From NCBI GenBank assembly GCA_021791895.1, contig JAJYVS010000007.1, forward strand, positions 22,846 through 86,845: DNA of 64,000 nt. Reading direction: 5' to 3'. The position numbers and the translations under genes were made by a program. Positions 16,270-24,452 of the stretch are shown here, piece by piece. The notes below the pieces were generated by a model, which saw only the letters and a list, made by a program, of their open reading frames with translations, was not told the DNA's origin and did not search any database. The number at the start of each line of letters is the position of its first letter. Position 1 is the stretch's first letter. This DNA comes from Actinomycetes bacterium. Lineage in GTDB: Bacteria; Actinomycetota; Acidimicrobiia; Acidimicrobiales; RAAP-2.

Positions 16270-19200
16270 TCAGGCCGGCGAGGGGGGCTCCTCCTCGGGG
16301 CTGAGGGCCGCCCGGGCCCGGAGCACCGAGCGCGACGGTGCCACCCCGAGATCGGCCAGCATCCGCTCGGCCCGGTCCAGCATCAAGAGCGCCCGACGCC
16401 GGTTGCCCGAGCGGGCCAGCAGCTCGGTCGCCCGCAGGTAGTGGTGCTCCTCGTAGGGGTCGGCCTCGATGAGCCGGTCCAAGAGGGCGAGGGCCTCTTG
16501 GAGGTGCTCGTGGGCGATCGCCTCGTCGAGGAGGAGGTCGAGGAGCTGGATGTGGAGCCGGGCGAAGGACTCGCGGTACCCGGCCGCCCAGTCGGCGTAG
16601 CGGTCGCCGGGCAAGAGCTCACCTCGGTAGAGGAGGAGCGCCTCCCTAGCCAGCCGGGCCGCCTCCTCGGAGGGGGTGTCACGACGGATGGCCCGCTCGG
16701 CCAGCTGACGGAACTGCCCCACGTCGGTCAGGGCGTCGGGGGCGAGCCGGATGAAGTTGTCGTCCCGTTCCAAGAGCTCGCCGCTCGCCGCTCGCACCCG
16801 CCACAGCACGTTGCGGAGGCGCCTCGTGCCCACGCCGGGTGCCGCGTCGGGCCAGAGCAGCTCGACGAGCTCCTCCACCGGGATCTTCTCGTGCAGCGCC
16901 ACGATCTTGAGCCCTTGGGCGGCCAGGGAGAGGGGGAGCGAGACCGTCTCGCCGAAGCGGCGGACCGAGAACGATCCGAGCAGCGTGATCTCCCAGGGGG
17001 GGTGCTCGACCCGGGAGGCGGGGCTGGCCACCACCATGGCCGGCGCGCCCGCGCTGGCGGGCTCGGCGCGCTGGCTCTCCTCGAGCAGCTGTCCGGCCAC
17101 CGGGACGAGGGCCAGCTCCCGACGGGCCAGCGCCGCCCAGCCCTGGGCACCGAGGGGCTCGAAGATCGAGAGGGCGGCGTGGAGGTGCCCCTCGGCCTCC
17201 TCGGGTTGCCCCGCCTCCCCGAGCCGGACGCCCCAGGCCATCTCCACCCGGGCCGCGAGGAGCGGACGGGACGCGAGGGCGTCGCGGGCGTTCGCCAGGA
17301 GCTCCACCGCATCGGTGAGGTCGTCGGCGGCGATTCCTCCGACCCACTCGACCCAACCGGTCGGGACCGCCCCGGCCGAGCGAGCCTTGGTGACGACGTC
17401 GACGAAGGGGGCCGAGTGCTGGCGGCGCCTGCCGAGCAGCATGATCTCGGCGGCGGCAGGGGCCAGGGTGGCCCGGACGGTGTCGTGGTGCGGGGTGGCC
17501 GCCTGCATGCCGACCCGGGGGACGGCGTCGTCGTCGGCCGCACCCAGCCAGGCGAACGCCGAGGAGGGTCGCCCGCGCTGCAGTTCGAGGTTGGCCAGCA
17601 TGGTGAGGGTCCGGACCCTCGGGCCCCGCCCCATCTCCCCGGTCATCCCGAACAACCTGGCCGCGATCTCGAACGCGGCGTCATAGGAGCCGTGCCCGGC
17701 GTCCGCCTCCGCCTGCACGCCGAGGGCCTGGGCCGCCAAGGTGGGCTGGTCACAGCGCTCGGCCAGGTCGGCCGCCGCCCCGGCGTCGCGTCCGGCCTCG
17801 CTCAGCTCGCCTCGCTCGAGGGAGACACAGGCCCGGAGGAGGGCCGGGACGGCCACGAGGGCCCGGTCGCCGACGGTGTCGGCGCAGTCTTCGATCCACT
17901 GGGCCCACCGCAGGGCCGGTTCGAGGTGACCCTGGTGGATCAGGCTGCTGCCGATCACGAGGGCCAGCTGGGGCGACGCCGCGAACTCCTGGGTCTGGCC
18001 GATCAGGAGCGAGACCATCGTGACCAGGTCGATCGACTGGTGGGTGCCGGGGCGGCCCTCGAAGACGTCGGCCGCGCCGAGGGCGGCCGACGCCAGCGCC
18101 TCGGCGTGGCTGCTCACCGACCGGGCCACCCGCACCGCCCGTTCGGCGACCTCGGCCGAGTCGTCGCTCGTGCCAAGGAGGATCTGGCAGGCGACCGCGT
18201 CGACCAGCATGAGGACGGCCCGGTGGGGCGAGCTGCTCTCGCAGCGGGCGGCCGCGGCGCGCAGCTCCGAGGACAGCGCGAAGGAGACCTCGCCGGCCAG
18301 CCGGGTCCGGGCCCGTTGGTAGACGATCTCGCACGCGACCTTCTCGGAGACCGAGAAGTCCGAGGCCCGTTGGACGCAGACCTGGGCCCGGCCGACCTCG
18401 CCGACGCTCATCCACAGCGACGCCGCCCGGCACAGGTGACGGGCGCTGGCGTCGTCGGTCGGCCCGTAGTCGGCGGCCATCTCCTCGTGGTGGGCGGCGG
18501 CCACCGAGTCCCCGCGGTCGAGGGCGATCCGCGCGCTCTGGGTGAACAGGCGGGCCACCGCCTCGTCGCGACGGACGGTGTGCTGGGCGGCGTGGAAGGC
18601 GCTCCGCTCGATCTGGCCCCGGGCCGAAAAAGCCCGGGAGATGGCGGCCTGGGCCCGGAGGCGCAGCTCCTTTGGGACCGCCCAGAAGGAGCTGGCCCGG
18701 ACGAGCGGATGGGCGAAGTCGAGGCGCTCGCCCCGCAGCGCCACGATGCCGGCCTTCTGGGCCGGGCGCAGCGCCTCCATGCTGAGCCCGATGTCCTCCA
18801 GTGCCCTCTCGAGCACGCTCACCGGCAACCGCCCGGCGGAGGCGGCGGCCAGTGCGAACCGGATGTCCTCGGCCAGCGAGGCGACCCGTTGTCCGAACGC
18901 GTGCACGAGTGCCTGGCCGAGCGGCAGGGGCTCGGGCAGGGGCCGCCACCCCTGGAGCTGTTCCTCGCCCAGCCGGTTGCACGCGTCGATGAGGGCGCTC
19001 GGGTTGCCGCCGGTCGCGCCGAGGAGGGCCGACATCACGCTCTCGACCGGCAGCTCGCCGAATTGCTGGAAGAGAAGGGTGTTGGCCTGGGTCAGGTTGA
19101 GCCCCTCCAGACGGTGCTGGGGCACCGGGACGGTCAGCTCGGGCGACGCCATGTGGGGGGTGTCCCGCCAGGCCAACAGGAGGGCCACGGGGAGCTCACC

Positions 19201-19818
19201 GAGCTCGCCCAGGACGGCCTGGCTGATCACGTTGGGGAACCAGCCGGGGAGCAGGTGGCAGTCGTCGACGGCGATGAGGAGAGGGAGCTGGGCGTCGTTG
19301 AAGAGGATCCGCACCGCCCTGGCGGCGGCTTCGACCCCCGACGCGACCTGGGCCGGACTGAGGTCGGGCGCCGGTGCGTCGCCCGGGGAGCGGAGCGGCA
19401 CCGGTGCCTGGCTGAACAGTTCGACCACCGGCTGCGGCCACTCCTTGGGCGGGGTGTCGCGGTCCTGGATGGCCGTGCCCCGCAGCCGGACCACGTAGAA
19501 GTCGCTGGCCCGGGCAACCCCCGCCTCGATCAGCGCGCTCTTGCCGACCCCGGGCTCGCCGCGCAGCACGACGGCGCTCGAGGTGCCGGCCCGGGCCTTC
19601 CACAAGATGTGGTCCAGGTGGGCGAGCTCACGGTTCCGGGCCACCAGGCCGGCGGCAAGCTCGACGCGGGGTTCGAGGTGATCCCGGCCGTAGGAGAGGG
19701 AGCCGGGATCGGGACGGGTTTGCGGGCGCGCCGCTTCGGGGCGTTCGCCCTCGGGCGACCGCTGTGACTGCCGCTCCGCGTCCGAGGGGAGCTCCGTGCT
19801 TCCCACACCTCGTCTCAT
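16270..19818 (-). CDS. Large ATPase-SARP transcriptional regulator
   Basis: 1182 residues. After an unstructured N-terminus there is a STAND-type ATPase (about residues 60-350) with Walker A GEPGVGKSAL near 87-96 and a Walker B-like LLIAVDDCH. A long helical, TPR-like middle follows (about 350-930). The C-terminus (about 940-1182) is a SARP pair: an OmpR-like winged helix (ITLLGSFSVRRFG, LLWPDAAPGVGTRRLRNVL) and a BTAD domain (YRGELLPGDRYADWAAGY). Such proteins bind DNA through the SARP part and are gated by nucleotide and ligand sensing. LuxR-type HTH is absent, unlike LAL regulators. Its targets are unknown; the EPS and NRPS loci upstream are plausible. It is monocistronic and convergent with the SGNH gene. 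Confidence 0.88.
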   Translation of the reverse strand: MRRGVGSTELPSDAERQSQRSPEGERPEAARPQTRPDPGSLSYGRDHLEPRVELAAGLVARNRELAHLDHILWKARAGTSSAVVLRGEPGVGKSALIEAGVARASDFYVVRLRGTAIQDRDTPPKEWPQPVVELFSQAPVPLRSPGDAPAPDLSPAQVASGVEAAARAVRILFNDAQLPLLIAVDDCHLLPGWFPNVISQAVLGELGELPVALLLAWRDTPHMASPELTVPVPQHRLEGLNLTQANTLLFQQFGELPVESVMSALLGATGGNPSALIDACNRLGEEQLQGWRPLPEPLPLGQALVHAFGQRVASLAEDIRFALAAASAGRLPVSVLERALEDIGLSMEALRPAQKAGIVALRGERLDFAHPLVRASSFWAVPKELRLRAQAAISRAFSARGQIERSAFHAAQHTVRRDEAVARLFTQSARIALDRGDSVAAAHHEEMAADYGPTDDASARHLCRAASLWMSVGEVGRAQVCVQRASDFSVSEKVACEIVYQRARTRLAGEVSFALSSELRAAAARCESSSPHRAVLMLVDAVACQILLGTSDDSAEVAERAVRVARSVSSHAEALASAALGAADVFEGRPGTHQSIDLVTMVSLLIGQTQEFAASPQLALVIGSSLIHQGHLEPALRWAQWIEDCADTVGDRALVAVPALLRACVSLERGELSEAGRDAGAAADLAERCDQPTLAAQALGVQAEADAGHGSYDAAFEIAARLFGMTGEMGRGPRVRTLTMLANLELQRGRPSSAFAWLGAADDDAVPRVGMQAATPHHDTVRATLAPAAAEIMLLGRRRQHSAPFVDVVTKARSAGAVPTGWVEWVGGIAADDLTDAVELLANARDALASRPLLAARVEMAWGVRLGEAGQPEEAEGHLHAALSIFEPLGAQGWAALARRELALVPVAGQLLEESQRAEPASAGAPAMVVASPASRVEHPPWEITLLGSFSVRRFGETVSLPLSLAAQGLKIVALHEKIPVEELVELLWPDAAPGVGTRRLRNVLWRVRAASGELLERDDNFIRLAPDALTDVGQFRQLAERAIRRDTPSEEAARLAREALLLYRGELLPGDRYADWAAGYRESFARLHIQLLDLLLDEAIAHEHLQEALALLDRLIEADPYEEHHYLRATELLARSGNRRRALLMLDRAERMLADLGVAPSRSVLRARAALSPEEEPPSPA

Positions 19819-19962
19819 GGTCAGGTCGCAGGGAAGGGCGGCGGCCGCGCCCGGCCCCGACTCAGCGACGCCAAACGATCGATCTGACGACGTCCGTTTC
19901 CCCTGGTGAGGCGAGCCTATCCGGCCGAGGTCGCCCGACTGGGGGATCGGGCGGCCCGGGCC

Positions 19963-20761
19963 TCAGGGTCGACGGGCCGTGAACACCGAGAAGGCGAGCG
20001 GCGCCAGGTACCCGCCCTCGGTCCGGTGCGGCTCGACGTGAGCCTCCATCGTCCGGACCACCTCGGCTCGGCGCGCCTCGGGGACGCCGGCGAGCGCTCG
20101 GTCGTCGTCGCTGATGACCGCCTCCCGGGGGACGAGGACCTCAGCGCGGTAGGGGGTGCCCTCGACGCCGGTTTACCCGGCCGCGCCGAGGAGGGTGGCG
20201 ACCCGCTCGGGATCGCAGAGGGAGAAGGGGCCGGCCGTCGGCGGGGTTCGCGGCGGTTCGGTGAGGAACCCGGCCAGCACCCCGGTCAGCCACCACGGGT
20301 TGTCTTCGACCCGCTGCCAGCACGAGAAGCCCAGCCGTCCCCCCGGCGCCAGCTGGGAGGCGATGTTGGCGAACGCCGCCACCGGGTCCTCGAAGAACAT
20401 GACCCCGAACTGGCTGGCGGCCACGTCGAAGGGCGCTCCCGGAGCCCGGTCAACCTGGGCGTCACCGAGCGAGAAGGTGACCGAGGAGGTTTCGCTCCGG
20501 CGCTTGGCCAGGACGACCAGCGCATCGGAGAAGTCCAGCCCGACCACCCGGCCGGTCGGCCCGACCACGGTCGCGGCGGCGAGAGAGAGCCCCCCCGCAG
20601 CCGACGTCGAGCACCCGTTCGCCGGGGGCGAGGGCCAGGTGGTCGAGCAGCGGACCGGCGGTGGCCGAGGTGAGCTGCTCCCGTGCCAACCAGACCGAGA
20701 GCCATCCTGGGTCGTTCCAGCGACGCCGCTGCTCGGCGTTGGGCCCGTTGCTTGGGGTCAC
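19963..20761 (-). pseudogene. Class I SAM methyltransferase with a frameshift and an internal TAA
   Basis: Start GTG 20761 overlaps the ABC ATPase stop (GTGA). The first frame reads to the SAM motif VLDVGCGG, then is lost at a seven-C tract (20590-20596 on the plus strand) next to a GA repeat. The frame resumes as LAAATVVGPTGRVVGLDFSDA. Removing one base from the tract rejoins the frames. Typical UbiE-like segments follow (FDVAASQFGVMFFEDP, LAPGGRLGFSCW). At 20173-20175 a TAA follows LLGAAG; the same frame then continues TGVEGTPYRAEVLVPREAV to a natural TGA at 19963, and an aromatic residue is normal at the TAA position. Total length about 265 codons, normal for the family. Either two base errors or a decayed gene. 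The substrate is unknown. Confidence 0.8.
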
Positions 20762-21864
20762 CACCGGGGCCCATCGGCCGCCGCGTTCCCGGGTCCGGCG
20801 ATCCGCTCCCCGGTCACGGCGTCGAAAAAGTGGACCGCTCGCTCGTCGATCCGCAGACGGATGGCCGCACCGATCGCCGGTCTCGGTTGGCTCAGCTCCT
20901 GGCGCACCACCACCCGGGACGAGCCGACCGTGGCGACCACGTGGACCTCGGAGCCGAGCAGCTCGACGATGCTGACCGAGGCGGCGACGCCGCCGCCGTC
21001 GGGGTCGATGGCCACGGCCTCGGGCCGGAACCCGGCGACCACCCGGCCCCCCGGGGACAGGGGCATCTGCTCGGGGATCGCCAGCGCGCCAGCCTCCATG
21101 CGCAGGGCGCGCGCGCCGTCGCCGCTGACCTCCCCGGCCAGCAGGTTCATGCCGGGGTTGCCGATGAACCCGGCGACGAAGACGTTGGCCGGCCACTCGT
21201 AGATCTCCTGGGGCCGGGCGACCTGCTGGAGCACGCCGGCGTTCATCACCGCGATCCGATGCCCCATGGTCATTGCCTCGACCTGGTCGTGGGTCACGTA
21301 CAGCGTGGTCGTGCCGAGACGCTGCTGGAGGGTGACGATGTCGGCCCGGGTCTGGGTGCGCAGCGTGGCGTCGAGGTTCGAGAGCGGTTCGTCCATCAAG
21401 AAGGCCTGCGGCGACCGCACGATGGCCCGGGCCAGCGCGACCCGTTGGCGCTGGCCGCCCGAGAGTTGTCCGGGTCGGCGGTCGAGGAACGAGCTGAGGC
21501 CGAGCGTCTCGGCGGTCTCGCGCACCATGCGCTCTCGCTCCGGGCGCTCGACGCCGCGCTGACGGAGCGGGAACTCGATGTTCTTCGCCACCGTCATGTG
21601 CGGATAGAGGGCGTAGGACTGGAAGACCATCGCGACGTCGCGGTCCTTCGGTTCGACGTCGTTGACGATGCGGTCCCCGATCCAGATCGACCCGCTCGTC
21701 GCGTCCTCCAGACCGGCCACCATGCGCAGCGCCGTGGTCTTGCCGCACCCCGAGGGCCCGAGGAGCACCAGGAGCTCGCCGTCCTCCACCTCCAAGTTGA
21801 GGTCCTCGACCGCCACCGCCTGGTCGAAGTGCTTCGAGACGGCCTCGAACAAGAGACGGGCCAC
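20758..21864 (-). CDS. Sugar ABC transporter ATPase, MalK/UgpC family
   Basis: 368 residues. Walker A GPSGCGKTTAL near residues 36-46, Q-loop FQSYALYPHMTV, signature LSGGQRQRVALARA, Walker B FLMDEPLSNLDA and the H-loop VTHDQVEAM. A C-terminal OB-fold regulatory region (about 240-360) with VVAGFRPEAV is typical of ATPases that serve carbohydrate importers and can energise several permeases. No permease or binding protein is adjacent, so it may be a shared ATPase like MsmK. GTG 21864 has GGAG 8 nt upstream. The damaged methyltransferase gene is coupled to its stop. Confidence 0.93.
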   Translation of the reverse strand: MARLLFEAVSKHFDQAVAVEDLNLEVEDGELLVLLGPSGCGKTTALRMVAGLEDATSGSIWIGDRIVNDVEPKDRDVAMVFQSYALYPHMTVAKNIEFPLRQRGVERPERERMVRETAETLGLSSFLDRRPGQLSGGQRQRVALARAIVRSPQAFLMDEPLSNLDATLRTQTRADIVTLQQRLGTTTLYVTHDQVEAMTMGHRIAVMNAGVLQQVARPQEIYEWPANVFVAGFIGNPGMNLLAGEVSGDGARALRMEAGALAIPEQMPLSPGGRVVAGFRPEAVAIDPDGGGVAASVSIVELLGSEVHVVATVGSSRVVVRQELSQPRPAIGAAIRLRIDERAVHFFDAVTGERIAGPGNAAADGPRW

Positions 21865-21953
21865 GTCAGCTCCCCGGGTGCGCCGGTCCGAGGGGCCGGC
21901 TCACCTGGAGCCGTCGCGCCGAGTCAGCCCCGCCGACCGGTAGAGGTCCCGAG

Positions 21954-22155
21954 GTGAAGAGCCCGATCGACCCCGGTCGGGGGGGGCGCCCGGGACGTCG
22001 ACGCGGGGTTCCTCGAGCTCATCGGATCCGCCGGGGCCGATCCGACGCCCGCACCGGCCGATCTCGAACCTCGCCACCGGGGCCGGATCGTAGTCTTCGA
22101 CGACGTGGATCCGGGCTGGACGAGCCTGGTCAAGACGATGAAGGAGCACCGGTGA
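21954..22155 (+). pseudogene. Possible small gene upstream of the HAD gene, frame broken at a G run
   Basis: GTG 21954 opens a frame reading VKSPIDPGRGG up to an eight-G run (21969-21976). If the run had one G fewer, the frame would continue ARDVDAGFLELIGSAG and end in RIVVFDDVDPGWTSLVKTM before the TGA at 22153-22155. That stop overlaps the HAD start as GTGA, the coupling seen between most neighbouring genes here, which is the main support. Without the correction the downstream frame has no start codon before a late GTG. The product of about 66 residues is not recognised. Confidence 0.35.
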
Positions 22156-22949
22156 ATGACGAGCGCCGAGCGGGCCGGAACCCCGAGCTGGCGGGCACCT
22201 GGCTGGTCGACCTGGACGGCGTGGTCTGGTTGGCTGGCGAGCCCATCGACCGGGTCGGGGAGGCAGTGGCTCGCCTGCGCGAGCGCGGGGTCCGGGTCGT
22301 CTTCGCCACCAACAACTCGGCGCCGACCGTCGACGAGCTGGTGGCGCGGATGCGCCGCGCCGAGATCGCCGTCACGCCCGCGGATCTCCTCACCTCGGCC
22401 CAGGCGGCGGCGTCGTTGGTGTCGAGGGGTGACCGGGTCCTCGCGCTCGCCGACGGGGGCGCCCGCGAAGCGCTCGTCGAGCGGGGGGCCGAGTTGGTCG
22501 AAAACGGCCCGGTCGACGCGGTGGTCGTCGGGTGGACCCACGAGTTCACCTTCGATCGCCTGGCCCAGGCGGCGACGGCCGTGCGCGAGGGGGCCCGGCT
22601 CATCGGGACCAACGAGGACCCGACCCACCCCACGCCCCGGGGCCTGCTCCCGGGGGCCGGGGCCTTGCTGGTGTCGGTCGAGGCGGCGTCGGGCCAACAG
22701 GCCGAGGTCGCCGGCAAGCCCCACCGTCCGATGATCGAGCTCGTCACCGCCCGCTGCGGGGAAGTGGCCGCGGTGGTCGGTGACCGGCCGTCGACCGACG
22801 GCCTGCTGGCCGGCCGGCTGGGGGCCCCCTTCGCCCTCGTGCTCTCGGGGGTCACGGCGCCCGGCGATCGACCGGACCCGGCGCCCGACGTCGTCGCGGG
22901 CGACCTCTTCGAGCTGGTGGCACAGCTCACCGACGCCAAAGGGGCGTGA
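22152..22949 (+). CDS. HAD-IIA (NagD-like) phosphatase
   Basis: 265 residues. Motif I is WLVDLDGVVW (nucleophile Asp plus acid/base Asp), motif II ATNNSA, a capping domain of the IIA type, GKPHRPMIE with the motif III Lys, and VGDRPSTDGLLAG as motif IV. These are the NagD/p-nitrophenylphosphatase signatures; members remove phosphate from small sugar or nucleotide phosphates. The gene occupies the position of M. tuberculosis Rv1692, a HAD phosphatase proposed to act on glycerol 3-phosphate, followed as there by a small protein and tlyA. The actual substrate cannot be read from sequence. Confidence 0.88.
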   Translation: MNDERRAGRNPELAGTWLVDLDGVVWLAGEPIDRVGEAVARLRERGVRVVFATNNSAPTVDELVARMRRAEIAVTPADLLTSAQAAASLVSRGDRVLALADGGAREALVERGAELVENGPVDAVVVGWTHEFTFDRLAQAATAVREGARLIGTNEDPTHPTPRGLLPGAGALLVSVEAASGQQAEVAGKPHRPMIELVTARCGEVAAVVGDRPSTDGLLAGRLGAPFALVLSGVTAPGDRPDPAPDVVAGDLFELVAQLTDAKGA

Positions 22950-22973
22950 GTCGGTCCGCCGGCCTCCGGACAC

Positions 22974-22979
22974 TACGGT
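22974..22979 (+). promoter_or_regulatory. -10 box TACGGT, leaderless start of the 22987 gene
   Basis: TACGGT ends 7 nt before GTG 22987, placing the likely transcription start at or next to the start codon. No Shine-Dalgarno lies in between. Confidence 0.45.
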
Positions 22980-22986
22980 TGCAGGC

Positions 22987-23631
22987 GTGACTAACAGCGA
23001 GAGCTGGCGTCGCCTCCTCGACGCCGGGGCAGCGGTGGGCGAGATCACGCTCACGAAGGCCAACGAGATCGCCAAGGGTCTGATGGCCGAGGAGCCGACG
23101 GCACGTGATCAGGCATGGCGCGACCTCGACGACCTGGGCCGGTTCGGGTTCAAGATGGGCGAGCAGCTGGCCGATCTGGCCCGGTCCCAGGTGCGGGGGC
23201 GCCTGCGCGACCTCGATGCCCTGGACCAGCTCATCGACCTGGTCGGCGGGCTCTTCTCGTCGTCGTCAAGAGGGGAGGAGTCGCCCGAGGAGGCAGCCGG
23301 CCCCGAGGTGCTGCACCCCGGCGGGGGGCTGCGGGTCGAACCGGTACCCGCGCCCGACAGGCCCGAGCCGAGCGGCGAAACGACGGCGATCGAGATCAAG
23401 AACAAGATGAACAAGAAGGACAAGAAGAAAGGGAAGGGCAAGAAGAAGGCCCGTGGGCAGGACCAGGCGGTCCGGACCACCTCGAAGGAGGGCCGCGCCA
23501 AGAAGCCGAAGGGAACCGCCGAGCGTCAGGGCTCCAAGAAGGGCAAGCAGCGGCACGAGGGCTCCCGTGACGCCGATGTCGACCGGGTGCTGACCCTGAC
23601 CAGGCTCACCCACCCGACGGAGCCTCTCTGA
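22987..23631 (+). CDS. Phasin-like helical protein with lysine-rich tail
   Basis: 214 residues. Residues about 1-90 are amphipathic helices (SWRRLLDAGAAVGEITLTKA, DDLGRFGFKMGEQLADLA) reminiscent of phasin/PhaF-like or small coiled-coil proteins. The second half is disordered. From about residue 137 it is strongly basic, with long Lys runs (KNKMNKKDKKKGKGKKK and more) encoded by AAG-rich DNA at about 23397-23560 that stands out against the GC-rich surroundings. The tail resembles histone-H1-like or ribosome-binding tails. It lies where Rv1693 sits in M. tuberculosis, between the HAD phosphatase and tlyA. A nucleic-acid-binding or granule-associated role is inference only. Confidence 0.65.
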   Translation: MTNSESWRRLLDAGAAVGEITLTKANEIAKGLMAEEPTARDQAWRDLDDLGRFGFKMGEQLADLARSQVRGRLRDLDALDQLIDLVGGLFSSSSRGEESPEEAAGPEVLHPGGGLRVEPVPAPDRPEPSGETTAIEIKNKMNKKDKKKGKGKKKARGQDQAVRTTSKEGRAKKPKGTAERQGSKKGKQRHEGSRDADVDRVLTLTRLTHPTEPL

Positions 23632-24449
23632 GCGCCACCCGGCGACGGCTCGACGTCGAGCTGGTTCGTCGGGGTCTGTTCGCCTCCCGGGAGCAGGCCT
23701 CCCTCGCCGTCGCCTCCGGCCGGGTGTTGGTGGCCGGGGCCCATGCCGACAAACCCTCGCGCCTCGTCGCCTCGTCCGAGCCGATCGGCGTCACCGGCCC
23801 GCCACCCCGCTTCGTCTCCCGGGCCGGGGAGAAGCTGGACGCCGCGATCGACCGCTTCGCGGTAGTGGTGTCGGAGAGGCGGGCCCTCGACGCCGGGGCC
23901 TCCACCGGCGGCTTCGTCGACTGTCTCCTCCAGCGGGGTGCGTCGAGCGTCGTGGCGGTCGACGTGGGCCGGGGTCAGCTCGATCCGAGGATCCGGGGCG
24001 ATCGCCGGGTGGTCGTGCTCGAAGGGAGGAACGTGCGCTCGCTCGAGCCGGCCGATCTCGGTGCCGCAGGAGCGGTCGACGTGCTGACGGCCGACCTGTC
24101 GTTCATCTCGCTGCGGACAGTCGCCGACCGGTTGGTGCGGCTCACGGTCGCCGGAGGCGACCTGCTCCTCTTGGTCAAGCCCCAGTTCGAGGTGGGAAGG
24201 GTGGAGGCCTCCCGCGCCAAGGGGGTGATCGTCGACCCCGAGCTGTGGCGCCGGGCCGTCTCGGGGGTCGCTTCAGCGATGGCCGCCGCCGGAACCGGCA
24301 TCATGGGGGTGATGGCCTCGCCGATCCGAGGAGCAGCCGGGAACGTCGAGTTCCTGTTGCACGCCCGCGTGGGGGCGCCCCACCCCGCGGGCGCGACCGT
24401 CGCGGCGTGGTTGGACGACGCGGTGGTGTCGGGCGCCACGATCGGCTGA
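23628..24449 (+). CDS. tlyA: TlyA 2'-O-methyltransferase, apparent CTG start
   Basis: In mycobacteria TlyA methylates the 2'-OH of 16S C1409 and 23S C1920 and confers capreomycin sensitivity. The 273-residue frame has an N-terminal S4 RNA-binding domain (LDVELVRRGLFASREQA, VASGRVLVAG) followed by an FtsJ-like methyltransferase: SRAGEKL, LDAGASTGGFVDCLL (SAM site), LTADLSFISL and LLVKPQFEVG. The S4 domain is complete only if translation begins at CTG 23628, which overlaps the previous stop as CTGA and has GGAG 5 nt upstream (23619-23622). There is no in-frame ATG, GTG or TTG before GTG 23724, which would delete most of the S4 domain. A base error turning GTG into CTG is the alternative. Confidence 0.9.
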   Translation: MSATRRRLDVELVRRGLFASREQASLAVASGRVLVAGAHADKPSRLVASSEPIGVTGPPPRFVSRAGEKLDAAIDRFAVVVSERRALDAGASTGGFVDCLLQRGASSVVAVDVGRGQLDPRIRGDRRVVVLEGRNVRSLEPADLGAAGAVDVLTADLSFISLRTVADRLVRLTVAGGDLLLLVKPQFEVGRVEASRAKGVIVDPELWRRAVSGVASAMAAAGTGIMGVMASPIRGAAGNVEFLLHARVGAPHPAGATVAAWLDDAVVSGATIG

Positions 24450-24452
24450 GCC

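Noticed and set aside
16441..19767. A 1108-codon plus-strand frame opposite the SARP regulator
   Set aside because: Composition (Gly, Arg, Val, Asp repeats) and the clear ATPase and SARP motifs on the minus strand show it is a shadow.
20590..20596. Programmed ribosomal frameshift in the methyltransferase
   Set aside because: The tract resembles a slippery run, but a second in-frame stop in the same gene and similar homopolymer breaks elsewhere make error or decay more likely.
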